A stretch of 64,000 nt of DNA, taken from positions 86,022,455 to 86,086,454 of the forward strand of contig NC_039368.1 in the NCBI RefSeq assembly GCF_003573695.1, read 5' to 3'. Numbering within the stretch: the stretch's first letter is position 1; each line of letters starts with the position of its first letter. Position numbers and translations under genes: made by a program. Shown here piece by piece: positions 1 to 12,930 of this stretch. The notes beneath the pieces are model-generated. The model searched no databases. It was given only the letters and a program-made list of their open reading frames with translations, and was not told the DNA's origin. The stretch comes from Papaver somniferum (taxonomy: Eukaryota; Streptophyta; Magnoliopsida; Ranunculales; Papaveraceae).

Positions 1-339
1 ATTGGTTTCTGTTCCGCCTACTACCATTGTTTTCACCGCAAACAAAATTTTAAGGGAATGTGGATACAAATTGATCAGTGGCAAAAAGATGTACATAAGC
101 TAACTAGCTCATCAACTTTCCAGTAGTATCTTACTAAACGGGGATAATAATAAAGAACTATTTTTTGAGGACTATTGTTTTTTTATAGAGACCATGATTC
201 TATTTTAGACAAGACATTATAAGTAATTTTAAGTCATTCTTTATCTAAATGTTTTTTTAATATCAAATTTATCTTTCTTAATTAAATGTTTTAGTTTAAT
301 GATTAATTAATTTTTAGTTAATGATTAGTGATTGCTATG

Positions 340-965
340 ATTAGTAATGGTTAGTTACCATTAAGAAGTTCTATTACAAAAAAATTAAAAAATTTCTTTG
401 CAATCAAACCAAATTATATATTTGGTGTGACTAGTAAAAATTTCGATTAGAAAGAAATTTTAAATTTTTTTTGGTTACCCAAATTTATCGCCAAAAACGA
501 ACTTAATGATTAGTGATTAGTATGATTAGTAATGATTAATATGATTAGTAATGATTAGTTACCAGTAACAAGTTCGGTTACATACAAAATTGAAATTTTT
601 CTTTGCGATCAAACCGTATAGTTCGGTTACAAAAAGATTTAAAACTTTTTGCGATCAAAGTTCGATTACCCAAATTTATGACCAAAAACCGAACTTAATA
701 ATTAGTTATGATTAGTTACCAGTAAAAAATTCGGTTACAAAAATTGAATTTTTTTATTTGCGATCAAACCGAACTATATATTTCGGTTACAAAAAAAATT
801 AAAATCTTTTTACAATCAAACCAAACTTAAAATTAGGTTACCCGACCAAAAACCGAACTTAATGATTAGTAATGATTATTATGATTAGTTACCAGTAAGA
901 AGTTCGGTTATAAAAAATTGAATTTTATTTTTTGCGATCAAATCGAACTTAAAGTCCAAGGGTGT
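340..965. repeat. AT-rich degenerate tandem array of inverted-repeat units
   Basis: The landmark ttagttacca recurs at about 351, 555, 712 and 885, giving units of roughly 155-205 bp. Inside each unit a gttcggtta-type motif is followed 35-45 bp later by a caaaccgaac-type motif, so each unit contains one or more potential hairpins with 7-8 bp arms around an A/T-rich spacer. Runs of atgattagtaatgattag separate the units. No coding potential is visible. It could be the subterminal part of a DNA transposon, but no ends were found. Confidence 0.6.
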
Positions 966-983
966 AATCGGTGGTTGGTTGTG

Positions 984-1096
984 GTGATAAGCGAAGATGG
1001 TGGTGGTGGTAATCGACGGTGGTGGTAATCGGTGGTTGGTGGTGGTGGTAATCGGAGGTGGTGGTAATCAGCGGTGGTGCGAGAAGGAGGTGATTA
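984..1096. repeat. GGT-rich low-complexity tract
   Basis: Degenerate GGT/GGTAATCGG repeats lie directly upstream of a TA microsatellite. The short Val/Gly-rich open frame through it is a by-product of the repeat. Confidence 0.8.
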
Positions 1097-1098
1097 CA

Positions 1099-1102
<4 letters not shown>

Positions 1103-1173
<71 letters not shown>
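1103..1173. repeat. (TA)n microsatellite
   Basis: About 35 uninterrupted TA units. Length is likely to be polymorphic. Confidence 0.95.
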
Positions 1174-1176
<3 letters not shown>

Positions 1177-2697
1177 TATTAGGTTGGTTTTAAATTAAAT
1201 TAGGTTAAGGATAGATTAGTCATTTCAACATTTTAGGACATCCCTTATAACTATTGGGAAGGTGGCCTAATAAAATCATGGTCCCCTCAAAAAAAAATCA
1301 TCCTAAAAAATCATTCATAATAAAATATAAAATTGTAGCCCAGTTCAAATCTATATTTTTCAGGAAACGTCCAAGTGTCATGACAGAGAATAAACATTGT
1401 ATTCAATTTGTACTCAACCGGATGGATATCCTTTGAAGGCTCGTCCATATATTTTACTAATTCAAAAACATAAAGAGAGTTTAAGACAGAAGTCTAGATG
1501 AATATTAACAAAAAAAAAAAAAAAAGGAACTAAAGCACCTTTTTATTTTCTCTGTAATAATTGAAAACTGGAAGCTGAAAACTATAATCAAGAGAGTGGT
1601 TGCGAAAAGGGACCTGGGATTTCGTCAAGGGAGTTTTATCTTTGGGAAATTAGCAGGAATTACCCTGATTTAAAAACAATTCAAGAAAATTTTAGGCGCA
1701 GAACAGAGGCATGAAGGGAAAACCCAAGATATAATTATGATTGTACTTAACGCGGAAAAAAACTGCAAAAAACCTTTATCATTTCTTTTGGTAGCCAGAA
1801 AAAAGAAAATATATACAACAACGTTGTTTAATAATTTCGTTATTATAGTAACATATCAAGGAATCGTAGCATGGGTACTACTTAAAGTAGAAAACCATAT
1901 CAAGGAACTGAAAATGGAATGAATCTGTAAGAAAACTGGTGGGACTAACCCTTAAATAGACATGAATATATTCACCTTTGTTTAATAACTTCTGCTATCT
2001 GTAACTCATGTTGTTCTGGTGTGATGAGAGTCGACGTTTTGGTGCTTTGCCATGTATATCCGAATACGATGTCAAAAGATAAACTCAAGGATTACTGGGA
2101 CATGGATGACTGCATCTTTGATTCAAATAGTTTATTAGATTCCTAGCTGCTGTTGCTTCCTGCAGGAACTAAAAAAAAACTCTTAAGTTGTTAGTCATAC
2201 TATAAACTCACGCTGAGTGATTTTTTTCTTTCAAAATAGTAAATTCCTTTTCAGAATCAATATTTACTGGAGTTCAATGTAAAGCATATACACCCTTGAC
2301 CCTTCTTATGTTAGGTGCAAGCTAATTCAGGAATCAATGTAATGTAGAACAGGTAAGAAAAAAAAGGTTAATCTAGTAAAGGATTTTACTTTATTATCAA
2401 AAAAAGGTTAATCATTAACTCAAAAATACTTTAGGGATATTCAAAACAGATGGAAGGATTCCAGAAAAAGCACCGATAGCAGCTCTTTAATCCGAAAACA
2501 GTACACAAACCCACCTTCACACAACAACATTACCGATACAGCTATCCCTGAAACCAACTCAGGATTCCACAGTATCCTACCCATCAACGTGATGCAAGGG
2601 CTGGAATATATTAGCTGCATCCATATGGTTATCTGGACCATCATTTCCCAACACTTGCATAGCCCTGCGGGACACAATATTGTATTATAACAAAAAC
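1174..2697. other. No recognisable gene
   Basis: AT-rich sequence with only short open frames of no recognised family. I see no transposon ends here. Confidence 0.5.
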
Positions 2698-2931
2698 GCA
2701 ATATCTGTGCTCCCTATCCGCCCCTGGCACAAATAATACATCCTACACCAATCAAGTAAACAGAAGTAGTTACCAAACATAAAAACTAACTCTTTCATCA
2801 CAACCAGGGGTAATGCAATATCTGTGCTCCCTATCCGCCCCTGGCACAAATAATACATCCTACACCAATCAAGTAAACAGAAGTATTTACCAAACATAAA
2901 AACTAACTCTTTCATCACAACCAGGGGTAAT
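2698..2931. repeat. 117 bp direct tandem duplication
   Basis: Two head-to-tail 117 bp copies (2698-2814 and 2815-2931) begin gcaatatctgtgctcc and end ccaggggtaat. I see one difference (agtagttacc against agtatttacc), so the duplication is young. The short minus-strand open frame across it repeats itself for this reason and is not a gene I recognise. Confidence 0.9.
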
Positions 2932-3684
2932 CACTGATTGATTAATAAACCCAACAAATAATTTTGTAAAAGTCCTCTAAATACGAACAAAGAATTGGGG
3001 AACTGGCATTAGGAAAATTCCCATCATAGATTGTAAAATAACGTAGCATTAGTCAGCTTCTACAGGTAGTGGTACAACTGGGATTATTATTATAGTTAGG
3101 AAGGCCTATATGGATTAAAACCCCAGCAACTTTGCTAGTAAAGCTATACCCTCAGATCCCATTCTCCCCAAATGCTTTATGCAAACCCCGGAATCAATCG
3201 TGTTTGAATTCTAGGAAAGAAGTCCAATATCCAAAAATAGCTCCATGATCCTGCTATCACATTTATAACAATTGGATAGAAATTAAAAAATTCGAAAGAA
3301 TGGTAAGGTGCTAAATGCCTCAGAAATTCAAAATCACGAAGACTATATGAAGTTCCTCATTCAATTCACCAAAATTACTTTCCACGGCCAAATCACACCT
3401 CACTTTATGTGGATTCAATACAGATACCAAGTAAACCAACAAATTATCATCAACTCTAGTAGCTTATGAACCAGCTATTTAACAATTTGTGAGATCTAAA
3501 TCAATGAACAATACCTAATAATATTAAAGACCCGCAACTTGCAGAAAGTTTGTTACCTGAAGTTACAAAAAAGAGGAAGATCTGAATATTTACAGGGATG
3601 GTGAAACGACGATGAAGTCTGATCCTCATAATGCTCCTGATCAGAATCTTTATATGCATATCAGTAAATAGATAGAGGTGGTGC
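2932..3684. other. No recognisable gene
   Basis: AT-rich spacer between the 117 bp duplication and the cytochrome P450 remnant. No domains or repeat ends recognised. Confidence 0.45.
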
Positions 3685-3771
3685 CCAGTAGCGTTCTTTC
3701 CGTTTGGATGGGGACCAAGGATCTGTATAGGGCAAAACTTCGCCATTGCTGAAGCTAAGATGGCATTCTAG
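3685..3771 (+). pseudogene. Cytochrome P450 (CYP72-like) heme-binding loop, inverted fragment
   Basis: The plus strand reads [17 protein letters not shown] followed by IAEAKMAF and a TAG stop. This is the P450 heme-thiolate loop (FxxGxRxCxG, with the cysteine that ligates heme) in the form typical of plant CYP72-clan enzymes. The adjacent fragments of the same kind of gene (3780-3988 and 4193-4465) are on the opposite strand. In a normal gene this segment directly follows the PERF region in the same orientation, so it appears inverted. It is too short to encode a functional protein. Confidence 0.8.
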
Positions 3772-3779
3772 CCGCTTTG

Positions 3780-3988
3780 GATATTCCCCTTACAGAATCT
3801 CTGGTATGAAGTCTTGTACATCTTCACCCCATAGTTCAGGATGATGATGAATAGTAAGTGTTGGTAGTATAATCTCGGCCCCAGCAGGAAGGTTGAGATC
3901 TCTAATCTGCACTTTTTTTGTATGTACACCCATGTTGTTGGATCACAGGTGGATGTAACCTGTGAACTTCATATAGGATCATGGTTAC
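3780..3988 (-). pseudogene. Cytochrome P450 (CYP72-like) fragment with ExxR and PERF regions
   Basis: On the minus strand an AG acceptor (ctgcag at 3989-3994) is followed by a frame reading VTMILYEVHRLHPPV, containing the ExxR motif (E-V-H-R) of the K-helix. An A-run then shifts the frame, and the next frame reads LNLPAGAEIILPTL and HHHPELWGEDVQDF, typical of CYP72A enzymes. A second small indel breaks the PERF region. The fragment stops at about 3780, next to the heme loop, which is on the other strand. Two frameshifts and the rearrangement make it non-functional. Confidence 0.8.
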
Positions 3989-4192
3989 CTGCAGTTAGAG
4001 TTTGTCAGAAAACATAGTATCTGGCATTTAAACATATATGACGTTTCTTTCCAGTTTTGACGCTTTTTCTGAGCACTGGAATGTTTAAATTTCTTTAGAT
4101 CCGCTATCAGATGAATTACTCACATAAAGATTAGATACTGTAGTTCTTAGCCTTGTTTTAGTTATAAATCCAGAATGAATTGGGACACTTAC

Positions 4193-4465
4193 AGTCTTTA
4201 GATCGGCAAGACTTTCAAACTGAGGTGGGTTTTTCCCACAGATTCTTATGACCTCTTCTCTGGCCTTTTCTTGCCAATCTTGATGCATGCTCAAGACTAT
4301 AATGTTCCATGTAATACAATCTGAGGTTGTATCTTGGCCAGCGAAACAGAAAAACTTGCATTCTTCTATCACCTCTTTCGTAGTCATACAGACGTTACCT
4401 GTTGAATTTTTGGCATTAGCTTGAAGATAATCAGGGTTGTTAAATTCCAATAACATTTAATAATC
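4193..4465 (-). pseudogene. Cytochrome P450 (CYP72-like) I-helix exon
   Basis: The minus-strand frame contains EVIEECKFFCFAGQDTTSD, the I-helix oxygen-binding motif (A/G-G-x-D/E-T-T), followed by HQDWQEKAREEVIRICGK. This is the arrangement of plant CYP72A monooxygenases, which are ER-bound oxidases of specialised metabolism and hormone turnover. A canonical GTAAGT donor sits at the exon end (4187-4192), and the next exon fragment begins at 3988, leaving an intron of about 200 bp. A stop codon lies just upstream of the first methionine, and I found no N-terminal exons. It is a decayed partial gene. Confidence 0.85.
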
Positions 4466-7400
4466 ATGCTTACAAAGGCGAACTTTATAATTCTAAGCTC
4501 TATCCAAGGTGTAAACATAAAATACGACATACAATCACATGACAATTGGCAGGAAATGTACCCAGTTCTCTCTATAAGTTATTAATGCTCCAAAAGTCTT
4601 TTGGCAGAACATAGGTATTATATAGTACCTTTCATGTGCGATTTGAATTATCAACGCTAGACTGCTCCATACAATTCCAACTCACTGGCAGCCCTAAGCC
4701 ATGCATTATCTGAGATGCTAGCGTTCTGTTGAAAACCAAGCCGTCACATTTTAGAAGCTAAAACAGTGCTTTGAAAGAGATTCTTTTTGATTGAAAAACC
4801 ATCAAACTATGTAATACTGGAACTCTAGTGCATTCACAATCACACCCCACAATGGAGTTTCCAAAATTACATAGTTTCATGGCTCCTATTCTCCGAAACA
4901 ACTCCAACAAAACTCCCCATAGCAGTGAGTATCATCATCATTCTATTTTTTCATGGACTGCTTTTCCCAAAGTGACGAATAGAAAGCCAAGCAAAGGGGA
5001 ATTTCAAGATGTCAAAAAGAATGAACAATAAAAGAAAAAAAAAGTATAAGCTAACATCCTTTAGGCATTTACCAATGGCAATACATGACTGTATCTCATC
5101 GGGTTCTGACTTCTGACAATAAGCATAAGATTGCAGGCATGGACTTCACTGATCCGACGACAATGAGCTAAGTGACATTTGGATTGACATGGGTCATCAC
5201 CTCATGATCTAGGATGATTTTGTTTCAACACATTATTCCTCAGGAAAATGGTTGCCTTTCTTTTCTTAAAATTAATCTTTGCTAGAGCTTTCGTTCTTCT
5301 TAAGAACTGAAAGTGTAGACATATAACCAATTAAAATCCAATTTCAACGATGCTCACTACAGGCAAAAAAGAAACAGTAGAGGGGCAGTAAACCGTACTT
5401 GTCGTAGCCAAAGTCGGGGCAAGTAAACCAATGAATGCGAGCACCTGCCAAGAAAAACAAAAACCAAAAAATCACATCCGATATCCGGTAGAAGGTAAAT
5501 GCAATCGAATATCCATCAGAATCAATTTAGGCAAAACTCATCACATCAGCAACTCTCGGCAATCCACAGTTGAGAAAAATCTGTTATGGGATCATCCATA
5601 ATAAACGCAGCCAATGTCATGAACTTTGGCTAGACTTATTCGAGATAACCATCCGAACATAAAACAATTTAGTATCAATTTTCGGAATTAAGCAGGATTT
5701 GACAAACCTTCATACCCAATATTAAGGAGAGACAAACAGTAGAGAATTACCTTAAATCATCCATCCATGTTCGTTCTTCCCAGCCTTGAATGAAGCACAT
5801 AAGTTGACCAATACAACACTCTTCTATCCAGATACAACGTCACCACCATATACAAAACCAACAAACAACTCAACTGTGTATCAAAATCCGACAAAGCTAT
5901 GCAAGGGTATAAATTGGCTTCATTGATTGGTTACCTAAAACCAATATAAATAACGGTTTATCACAGTTGATTTGGGTTATTGATACATTGAACAAAATAA
6001 AAAATCACCAACACCTGCATGATAAACCTCGAATGCCATAGTTTCGAGAGAGACGGGCATCAACCAAAAAATTAAGAATACAAAGCAATCAACACAAAAT
6101 CATGAAGAAAATCGAGAACGAAGAACACGAGAAAGAAATCGAGAGAAATTTATAACCGAAAAGCTCATCTAATATTTGCTCTGCCTAAACCTAGGACGTC
6201 TCTTTGAATTGGTTTCAGCGCAACGATCATTCAAACATGGGAATTGTTAATGTCTGAGATAAAGGAGTTATAAACCCTAATATTTGCTAAACAAAAAACC
6301 GGAATTCTGGGTCTTGAATTCTCAGAGAAAGAAATTTATAAACGAACTCATAAAAAAGAATTACCTCGAGCAAAAACAGAATCAACGGCCCCGAATTACT
6401 CCCGCGGATCCGAAGAAAATCAAAATTTTACACCCTGAAGAAAATCAAAAAGTGATTTAAAATCAAACCAAAAGACTGAACGTGCAGATTTGTTATCACC
6501 AAAGAGCAGACACAGTGAACTCTAAATGAACTGAAATTTCAAACATTCATTATATATACCTTGATTATGAAGGGATTTGTTATCACCAAAGAGCAGACAT
6601 AGTGACGCCCTAAATCCGATTGGCCAATTACCGACACCTATTGAAAGCAAGCCAACATTATAAATCTTCTAATTGTACAATTGATATCTGTATGTGCAGA
6701 TGTCCTACCCAAATTATGCTACATATTCTTGCCAATTTATCGATTAGATCCTAAGAACAATCACTATATATTACTGCTAATTTAAAGTTGGCAGATTGTA
6801 ATCACATATATTGAGTTGCCGGGATAATTCAAGTTAACTGATAATAATTGTCTCATATCACACAACGCTCGGCAATCACTAACTTAGATACGAAGTTATA
6901 ACAGAGTTCCCAACCATAACACTCAGCAACATCTACACATTTCCAGGAGTTATGAGGCTTTGAAGGTCCCAAATTCATAAGCACATATATGCAAGCTCTG
7001 AAATGAGAGAAAATGGTGTTCATTGTACTGAACACTTAGCTAAAGAAATACAGTATCAAATTAGAAGATAGCCAATTAGCACTTCTGAATCACAAATTTA
7101 CAATCTGAAAAGACATGAACTTGAAATCCAAAACCTTAAACTAACAAAGCACGCAAATTATATTCACCACAAACATAGACCTCAAGCCCACGATTGTCAG
7201 TTCTCAATTCCGGCACTCCTTCCAATTAGGCCTCTTTGTAACTTCCACATTTGTCAAGCTTCTATGAATCAACATGAATAAGGGGATTAGATGACATACA
7301 TGTAATCAAAGCATACTCTAATCATATATAAAATAAGAATCGTTGTTTACCTAAATTAAAGCACAAAGGATCTATGATAATTTGGGAAGAAGAAAAATCG

Positions 7401-8300
7401 TCCACCTTCGTTGTAGCTCTACCAGAGTATGAGCTTCAATGTATCAACAACAACATCAATTTTAAAGATCATTAGTAAACATATTTGGGTGAATTTGGAC
7501 AAGATGCCTCATAATATTTAAAAGAAGTGGATAGTTTGGTCGAGTATACCAGAGGTTCTGGATTATCTTTTCATGCAGCATGCACTCCTGGCCATTAGGT
7601 TTGGTCATTGACTGGGCATTCACAGGGCAGGTCAATAAACCAATAACCTCTGTAGAGACCAATGATTCTTTTCCAACGATCATCTGTATATCATCTGTTT
7701 TGTTGGTGGAGACTGGAGATGATTGAGGTAGTCTTGGTAGTGGCAACTGCATCAAATTTAAACTTTTGCTGGACTACATTGAAAACCTCCAAATTACCAT
7801 CAAATATATCAAACCCTAGGTTTTAATTTCTAAAATCATGACAGAAATAAATTATTTATGCAAAAATCTCTTCTTACCTACAAATCCTTCAAGTACTACT
7901 GAATCCGAATCAGCAAAAAGATGCAGATGTTGCAATCACTTGTTCAAGATGATGTAAAGAACCAAAGAAGAGTTGAGTACGCAGAAGAAGGGATCTCAGA
8001 AAAATCGGTTTTATGAGACAGATAAAAAAAGACGATTTCAGACCTCCAAACCCGGAATTTCTCGCAGTTTCCTAGCCGTAAAAAGAATTCCCCATGACCT
8101 ATCCTATCATTCCTGGCCGTCCAAGCAATAAGTCCATCCGGACGATAATGACCGCCAGATCAGGATTCCCGTTAAATCCTGTCCGTTTAATGATTCTCAG
8201 ATCTCAGAGTCAAAGTACACCTTTTTTTCATAATGTAAGTGCACATATATTCAAATACTTTTAAGATACTACACCATAGTCAATTTAGTCACGTAGACCT
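4466..8300. other. No recognisable gene
   Basis: About 3.8 kb of AT-rich sequence with short open frames (the longest is about 97 codons at 7462-7755, minus). None matches a family I know. P450 N-terminal exons would be expected here on the minus strand but could not be identified. Confidence 0.45.
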
Positions 8301-9011
8301 AGGGGTGTAAATAATACCCGAAAATACTCGGCCTGCCTGTATCCGCCCGAGCCCGCCTGTACCCGAAGTAGCCCAAAGCCTGTTATGGCCCGTCATGGAC
8401 CACCAGGCCCAGCCTGGATTAAATTATTGGGCGGTCTCGGGCTTTGCGATTAATTATGATGCCCGGCCTGATACCCGGCCTGGTGCCCCGGCCTGAAAGT
8501 CTTCTATGTGCCATTAATCATTTAATATCCTCTTAAAAAGACTTAAAAGTTACAATTTTATAATTGTCAATTTTGTGTCAAGAAAAATAAAATATATAAT
8601 TGTTTTTACTTATAATTAAATTTTTCAAAACATTAATGGTAATATATTTTCTTATTAGAAAGTTTATTGTACTCTAATTAATTATTTATTATAGTCTAAA
8701 ATTAAAAATTTATCAGTGTAATTTAAATATAAAATAATACTATCACTTACGATATGCGATGTTGGAAAGGAAAGGATATTGTATTTAATACCGTTCATTT
8801 GAAAATTTAAACTTAAAAAAAAAAATAGTAGCTTGTCCGGCCCTATCTGGCCTGCCCGTATAAAAAGCGGGCTTTGGGCGGTCTTTGGGTAGCAAATTAT
8901 CTACTTGTGCCCGGCCTGTCCGGCCTGAATTTGTTTACGGACTCACAAATATTAAGCCCGGCCTGTCTTAGTTTTTGGGTCGGGCGGCCCGGCCTGCCCG
9001 AATTTACACCT
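8301..9011. mobile_element. MITE-like element with GC-rich ends (hAT-like TIR)
   Basis: The left end reads aggggtgtaaat and the right end atttacacct, imperfect inverted repeats. About 200 bp at each end is rich in cccggcctg/cgggc motifs, whereas the middle (8520-8830) is very AT-rich and non-coding. Short aggggtgtaaat-type ends and the absence of coding capacity fit a non-autonomous hAT-type element. I could not find a clear 8 bp target duplication, so the class is tentative. Confidence 0.6.
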
Positions 9012-11489
9012 ACTGATCATGCTGATATTAAAAAGAAAATTGTAATATTGCCTCATTCAACACCTAAAATACATCTGCATATACATATAAAAACTATTTC
9101 ATGAAATAAATATGTCGACAGTAAGAAAATAATATAATATTGTTTTTACTTATAAAAAAAGATTGGATTAAAGATTGTTACAATAATATTGCAGACGAAA
9201 AAATTTAACCCTTATAAAAGAGTAAATCAATAATCCCAAACAAAAAAATAATTAAAAGCACTGTGTAAATACATATTCATACCTATTGTAGTTGCATGGG
9301 TACATATAATACGCTCAACCAAAAGAAGAAAACAGTAATATATGTTGATTAAAAAACAACAGGAAACAACCATAAAGTTTAACGTAAAACGTAGAGCATG
9401 ACATTACCTTTTAATCGTATATGACTTCTGCTAGTAATTTAAACCGAACCACATCTATGTCATTAAATTGCGCTCGATTTTCCATATTTTTTTCTTGAGT
9501 TTAATTTATATACTATAAGAACTTCTTTGCATAGTTTCATTTTTTCTCAATCCCAAATTTTATCCATGTTAACATTGTATTTTTTGTTGTAGATGTTCTT
9601 TGAACGTTAACATCCTACGATTTTTTTTCTTTACTTTTTGTTCATTTATGTAATAATATTTCCCAAATTCTTTTATTTGCTCTTTAGATCCATGATCTGG
9701 AAAAAAGAATCCTATTATCATGCTTTATATATATTTGTATTGTTACTTATTCTTTCAGGAATGAATCACTTCTCTATCTCTTTATTTTAGTATTTCTTCT
9801 TTAAAACAATATCTGGAAAACATAAATTGCCTATTTTTCTAATGCTGCAAAGATGTCTCTATCTTTTGCACTCGGCCTTGTATTAGATTCTGAATCGTCT
9901 CTGAAATTTTCCCCAGTAAATATTGTCACGCGATAACATATGAGTTGTAAAAAATTATTTTTGCATTTTTTTCTTCAGTGTCATCCAATTCTAAAAATTC
10001 GCTAAACATGATGTCATTCCAGTATTTTTCTAGTTTTTGATAAGGTCTAAACTTTGTTAGCTCATGTTTTTGTCTTTTCTTTTCGTCGTAGATATATATA
10101 TATATATATATATGATCCTATTGTAATGATCTTTAATCAATATTGTTTTACATTCACAAAACTCAATCGGATAATACTGTGAAAACGTGGTATCGTATAA
10201 ATACGATTCTCCATTATACTGTTTCTACTCATATTTGTCGTCGGAATCCATAGGTTTTTTATTAAGGAGAAAAAGGTGTTGCGTGTAGGGTTTCTTTTGT
10301 TGTGTCGTACCTAACATTGGTTGTTTGATAATTTTTCTATTCTCCATTTATTGAATTATTTTGATCAGAAGTTTTAACTATCTTGTTGCAAAGAGATGTG
10401 TTTTTCTTTATACTATTCACCAAAACCATATCTATTAGTCTCAAACTTCGGCTGTTAAAATATGAAAAATTTATTATTTTCGGGGTTTATGTAGCAATAA
10501 AACTTGTTATATATAACGGCTTGTGATTCGTATGCTTGAGTATATGCCATGGTTCTTACTATTTTCTATGCACATAATACCGTAGACAGAGATGTAACAA
10601 CTAAATCTTTAGACAACATGTTAAAATATTATAACTATAACGCAAAAGAATGATCTCAAACTTTGTTTATTGTTGTGAGTATTTCCTCCTGACATATTCA
10701 AATGTTATAGATTTTGTTATTCTTATGAAGCATAACCTTGATATTGAATGTCATAATAAAAATAAATAAATAAAATACGGTTTCAGGATTTTTAAGAAAT
10801 ACAAAGAAAAAGAGAAGTGAACCTTGGGAGTTTGTGCTTTAACTTTCAAAAATATCTTTGATAGATGTCTTGTGTATGCGACCTTGTGTCCATTTATAGG
10901 TTTTAAAAAAACCTGTTTAAGGAAATCAGTATTTCGATATAATTCAAACTGGAGTAAGTTCCCGATTGAGGAAATCGGTTTCCTAAGATAACTTAAACTG
11001 CTGAATCTAATTTGTTGTTCTTTATTATTCAGATTCCGAAAATAGCACAACTAAGTTAGACTTGCTTTTTGTTATAACTGACTTTGGAAATTGTACAGTT
11101 TCACAAAACTGTGTAGATTATTTAACACATTTTTGTATCTTTTAACAACTAATTATTTTGTAGGAAGAAAGAGACTTGTTATAACGGGTTTTTTTCTTTG
11201 TTACGTGATGCACTGTGAATGTTGCCAAGTCATTTGAGTACCTTGACGATTGGCAAGAGGAGTCTCTAAATCACGTACTGTTATGACAATTGGTTTAGGG
11301 AGAAAATAAATTTTTCTTTGCCAAATCATCTTCAGGAACATTAGTAGATATGTACATCAATTAAATTATCTTTTAAATTGAAGAACTTATGGATAGACAA
11401 TGTAAGTTGCCTCAGGTCAAAACTGAATAAAAAGTAAACATGAGTGTCAATATGTTATGCTAAATCATAATAATAATCAACAATAGGAC
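9012..11489. other. No recognisable gene; short (TA)n at 10092-10113
   Basis: AT-rich, with a small TA microsatellite. The right part may be the 3' flank of the minus-strand Helitron, but no CTRR end or terminal hairpin could be placed. Confidence 0.4.
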
Positions 11490-12930
11490 TTATGGGTAGA
11501 AAATGTTAGTTGTCTCCAGATTGTCCATTCCATTTTCCAGAAGCATTGTCATTCTATTTTCTGCAGTGCACCTCGATAAAGCAACATATAGTTGTTCGTG
11601 GATGAACACAGGAGTTCGTAAATCGATCACAACGTACTTTACAGACTGACCTTGTGATTTGTTAATTGTCATTGCATATGCTAGTTGGACAGGAAACTGG
11701 CGTCTTGTCATATTTATATTCAGTTCTGTAATCGATGGTTGGAACATTATTCTTGGCAGTAATACATCGTGCCCTGTTTTGTGTCCGGTTAGAATTTTTT
11801 CTTGAAGTACATGTTTACACATTTAGTAACCAATAACCTTGTACCATTACAAAGACCTTCTTACGGGACGAGATTTCTTATTAGAATAACTGAAAACCAA
11901 CTTTAAGTTATATCTTGAATAAAGGCATTCCAGGTGGACTCAAGTTCTGCAAAAATTCGCTACTGTAATTTGGTATAATGTCGCTTTCATCGGCATTCAG
12001 TTTGTCTGCAGCTAAATATGTGTATGCATCACCATCCAGAATATCCAATGCTTCTTTGTTTATCTCGTTGACATCATCATTACGTGCTGATAGAATGATT
12101 CTTTCATTTATATGCTCAGAAGATACCTGATCCTCTGTCCCCAAACAGCGGTATAGTTTGGATATGAGTTCTTTCACATCTTTGCATTACCGAAGGAGGG
12201 AGTTGAATCTTTTCTTCTGGATTTTTCCCAGCTTATCACGTAAGTAAATTATCCATTTTAATGTGTAAGGTTATTATTGTTCTCAAAAATATAAATATCA
12301 CAGTATCAACGAATATTATTACCTCCTGTAATGTTTCAGCGAACGCAATATTTTCAGGATCTTTGAGATCAAAACGCATATTCTTTGCAAGTGTCAGAAC
12401 AATTATATTACTCCAGAGCATAGATTTTCTGAGACACATACCTAAGACGTCTGCACGGCTTCCATTCGATATAACTGGCAACGTTTGCCTAAAATCTCCT
12501 CCCATAACAACCGTAATACCTCTAAAAGGTAATAATTTGTTTTCACGTACATCTTGAAGTAATTTATTAACCGACTCCACACAATATCTATGTTGCATTG
12601 ATACTTCATCCCATATAATCTGTTTTACTTCTTTAAGGAGTTTAGCTTCATACTTTTTTTAGGAATTGAACATACTCTGTCTTCGTTTATTTCTATCGGA
12701 ATCTTAACTGTTGAGTGTGTAGTGCTACCCCCTACTAAAAGAAACGAAGCAATACCTGATGATGCAACAATGAGCACTACATCTCCCTTGAATCGATAAA
12801 TTTCATCTATTGTATTATATAAAAATGTTTTCCTTGTTCCTACACTGCCTTTTAGGAAAAAGGTACGACAATCTCTTTGTTGCACAGACTCTATTATTTT
12901 GTTGTACGCTGACAATTGTTCCAGATTCAA
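11490..12930 (-). pseudogene. Helitron PIF1-like DNA helicase region (broken)
   Basis: Four minus-strand open frames, in order 12625-12930, 12236-12598, 11908-12177 and 11490-11822, cover a PIF1/RecD-like superfamily 1 helicase. The Walker A region reads FFLKGSVGTRKTFLYNT; the family norm is GxGGTGKT, so the glycine before the catalytic lysine is replaced by arginine. Later motifs include VVMGGDFRQTLPVI (motif III region) and, near the C-terminus, [11 protein letters not shown] and YVALSRC (motifs V and VI). Frameshifts separate the four frames. In an active element this enzyme unwinds donor DNA during transposition. Confidence 0.85.

Noticed and set aside
997..1182. 61-codon Val/Gly/Tyr-rich open frame
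   Set aside because: Encoded entirely by GGT and TA microsatellites.
2441..2918. Minus-strand open frames with internally repeated peptide
   Set aside because: The repetition is only the 117 bp DNA duplication; no family match.
7462..7755. 97-codon minus-strand open frame
   Set aside because: No recognised domain, AT-rich context, no supporting splice or promoter signals.
8301..9011. hAT MITE with clear 8 bp target duplication
   Set aside because: The inverted ends are convincing, but no 8 bp duplication could be found, so the superfamily is left tentative.
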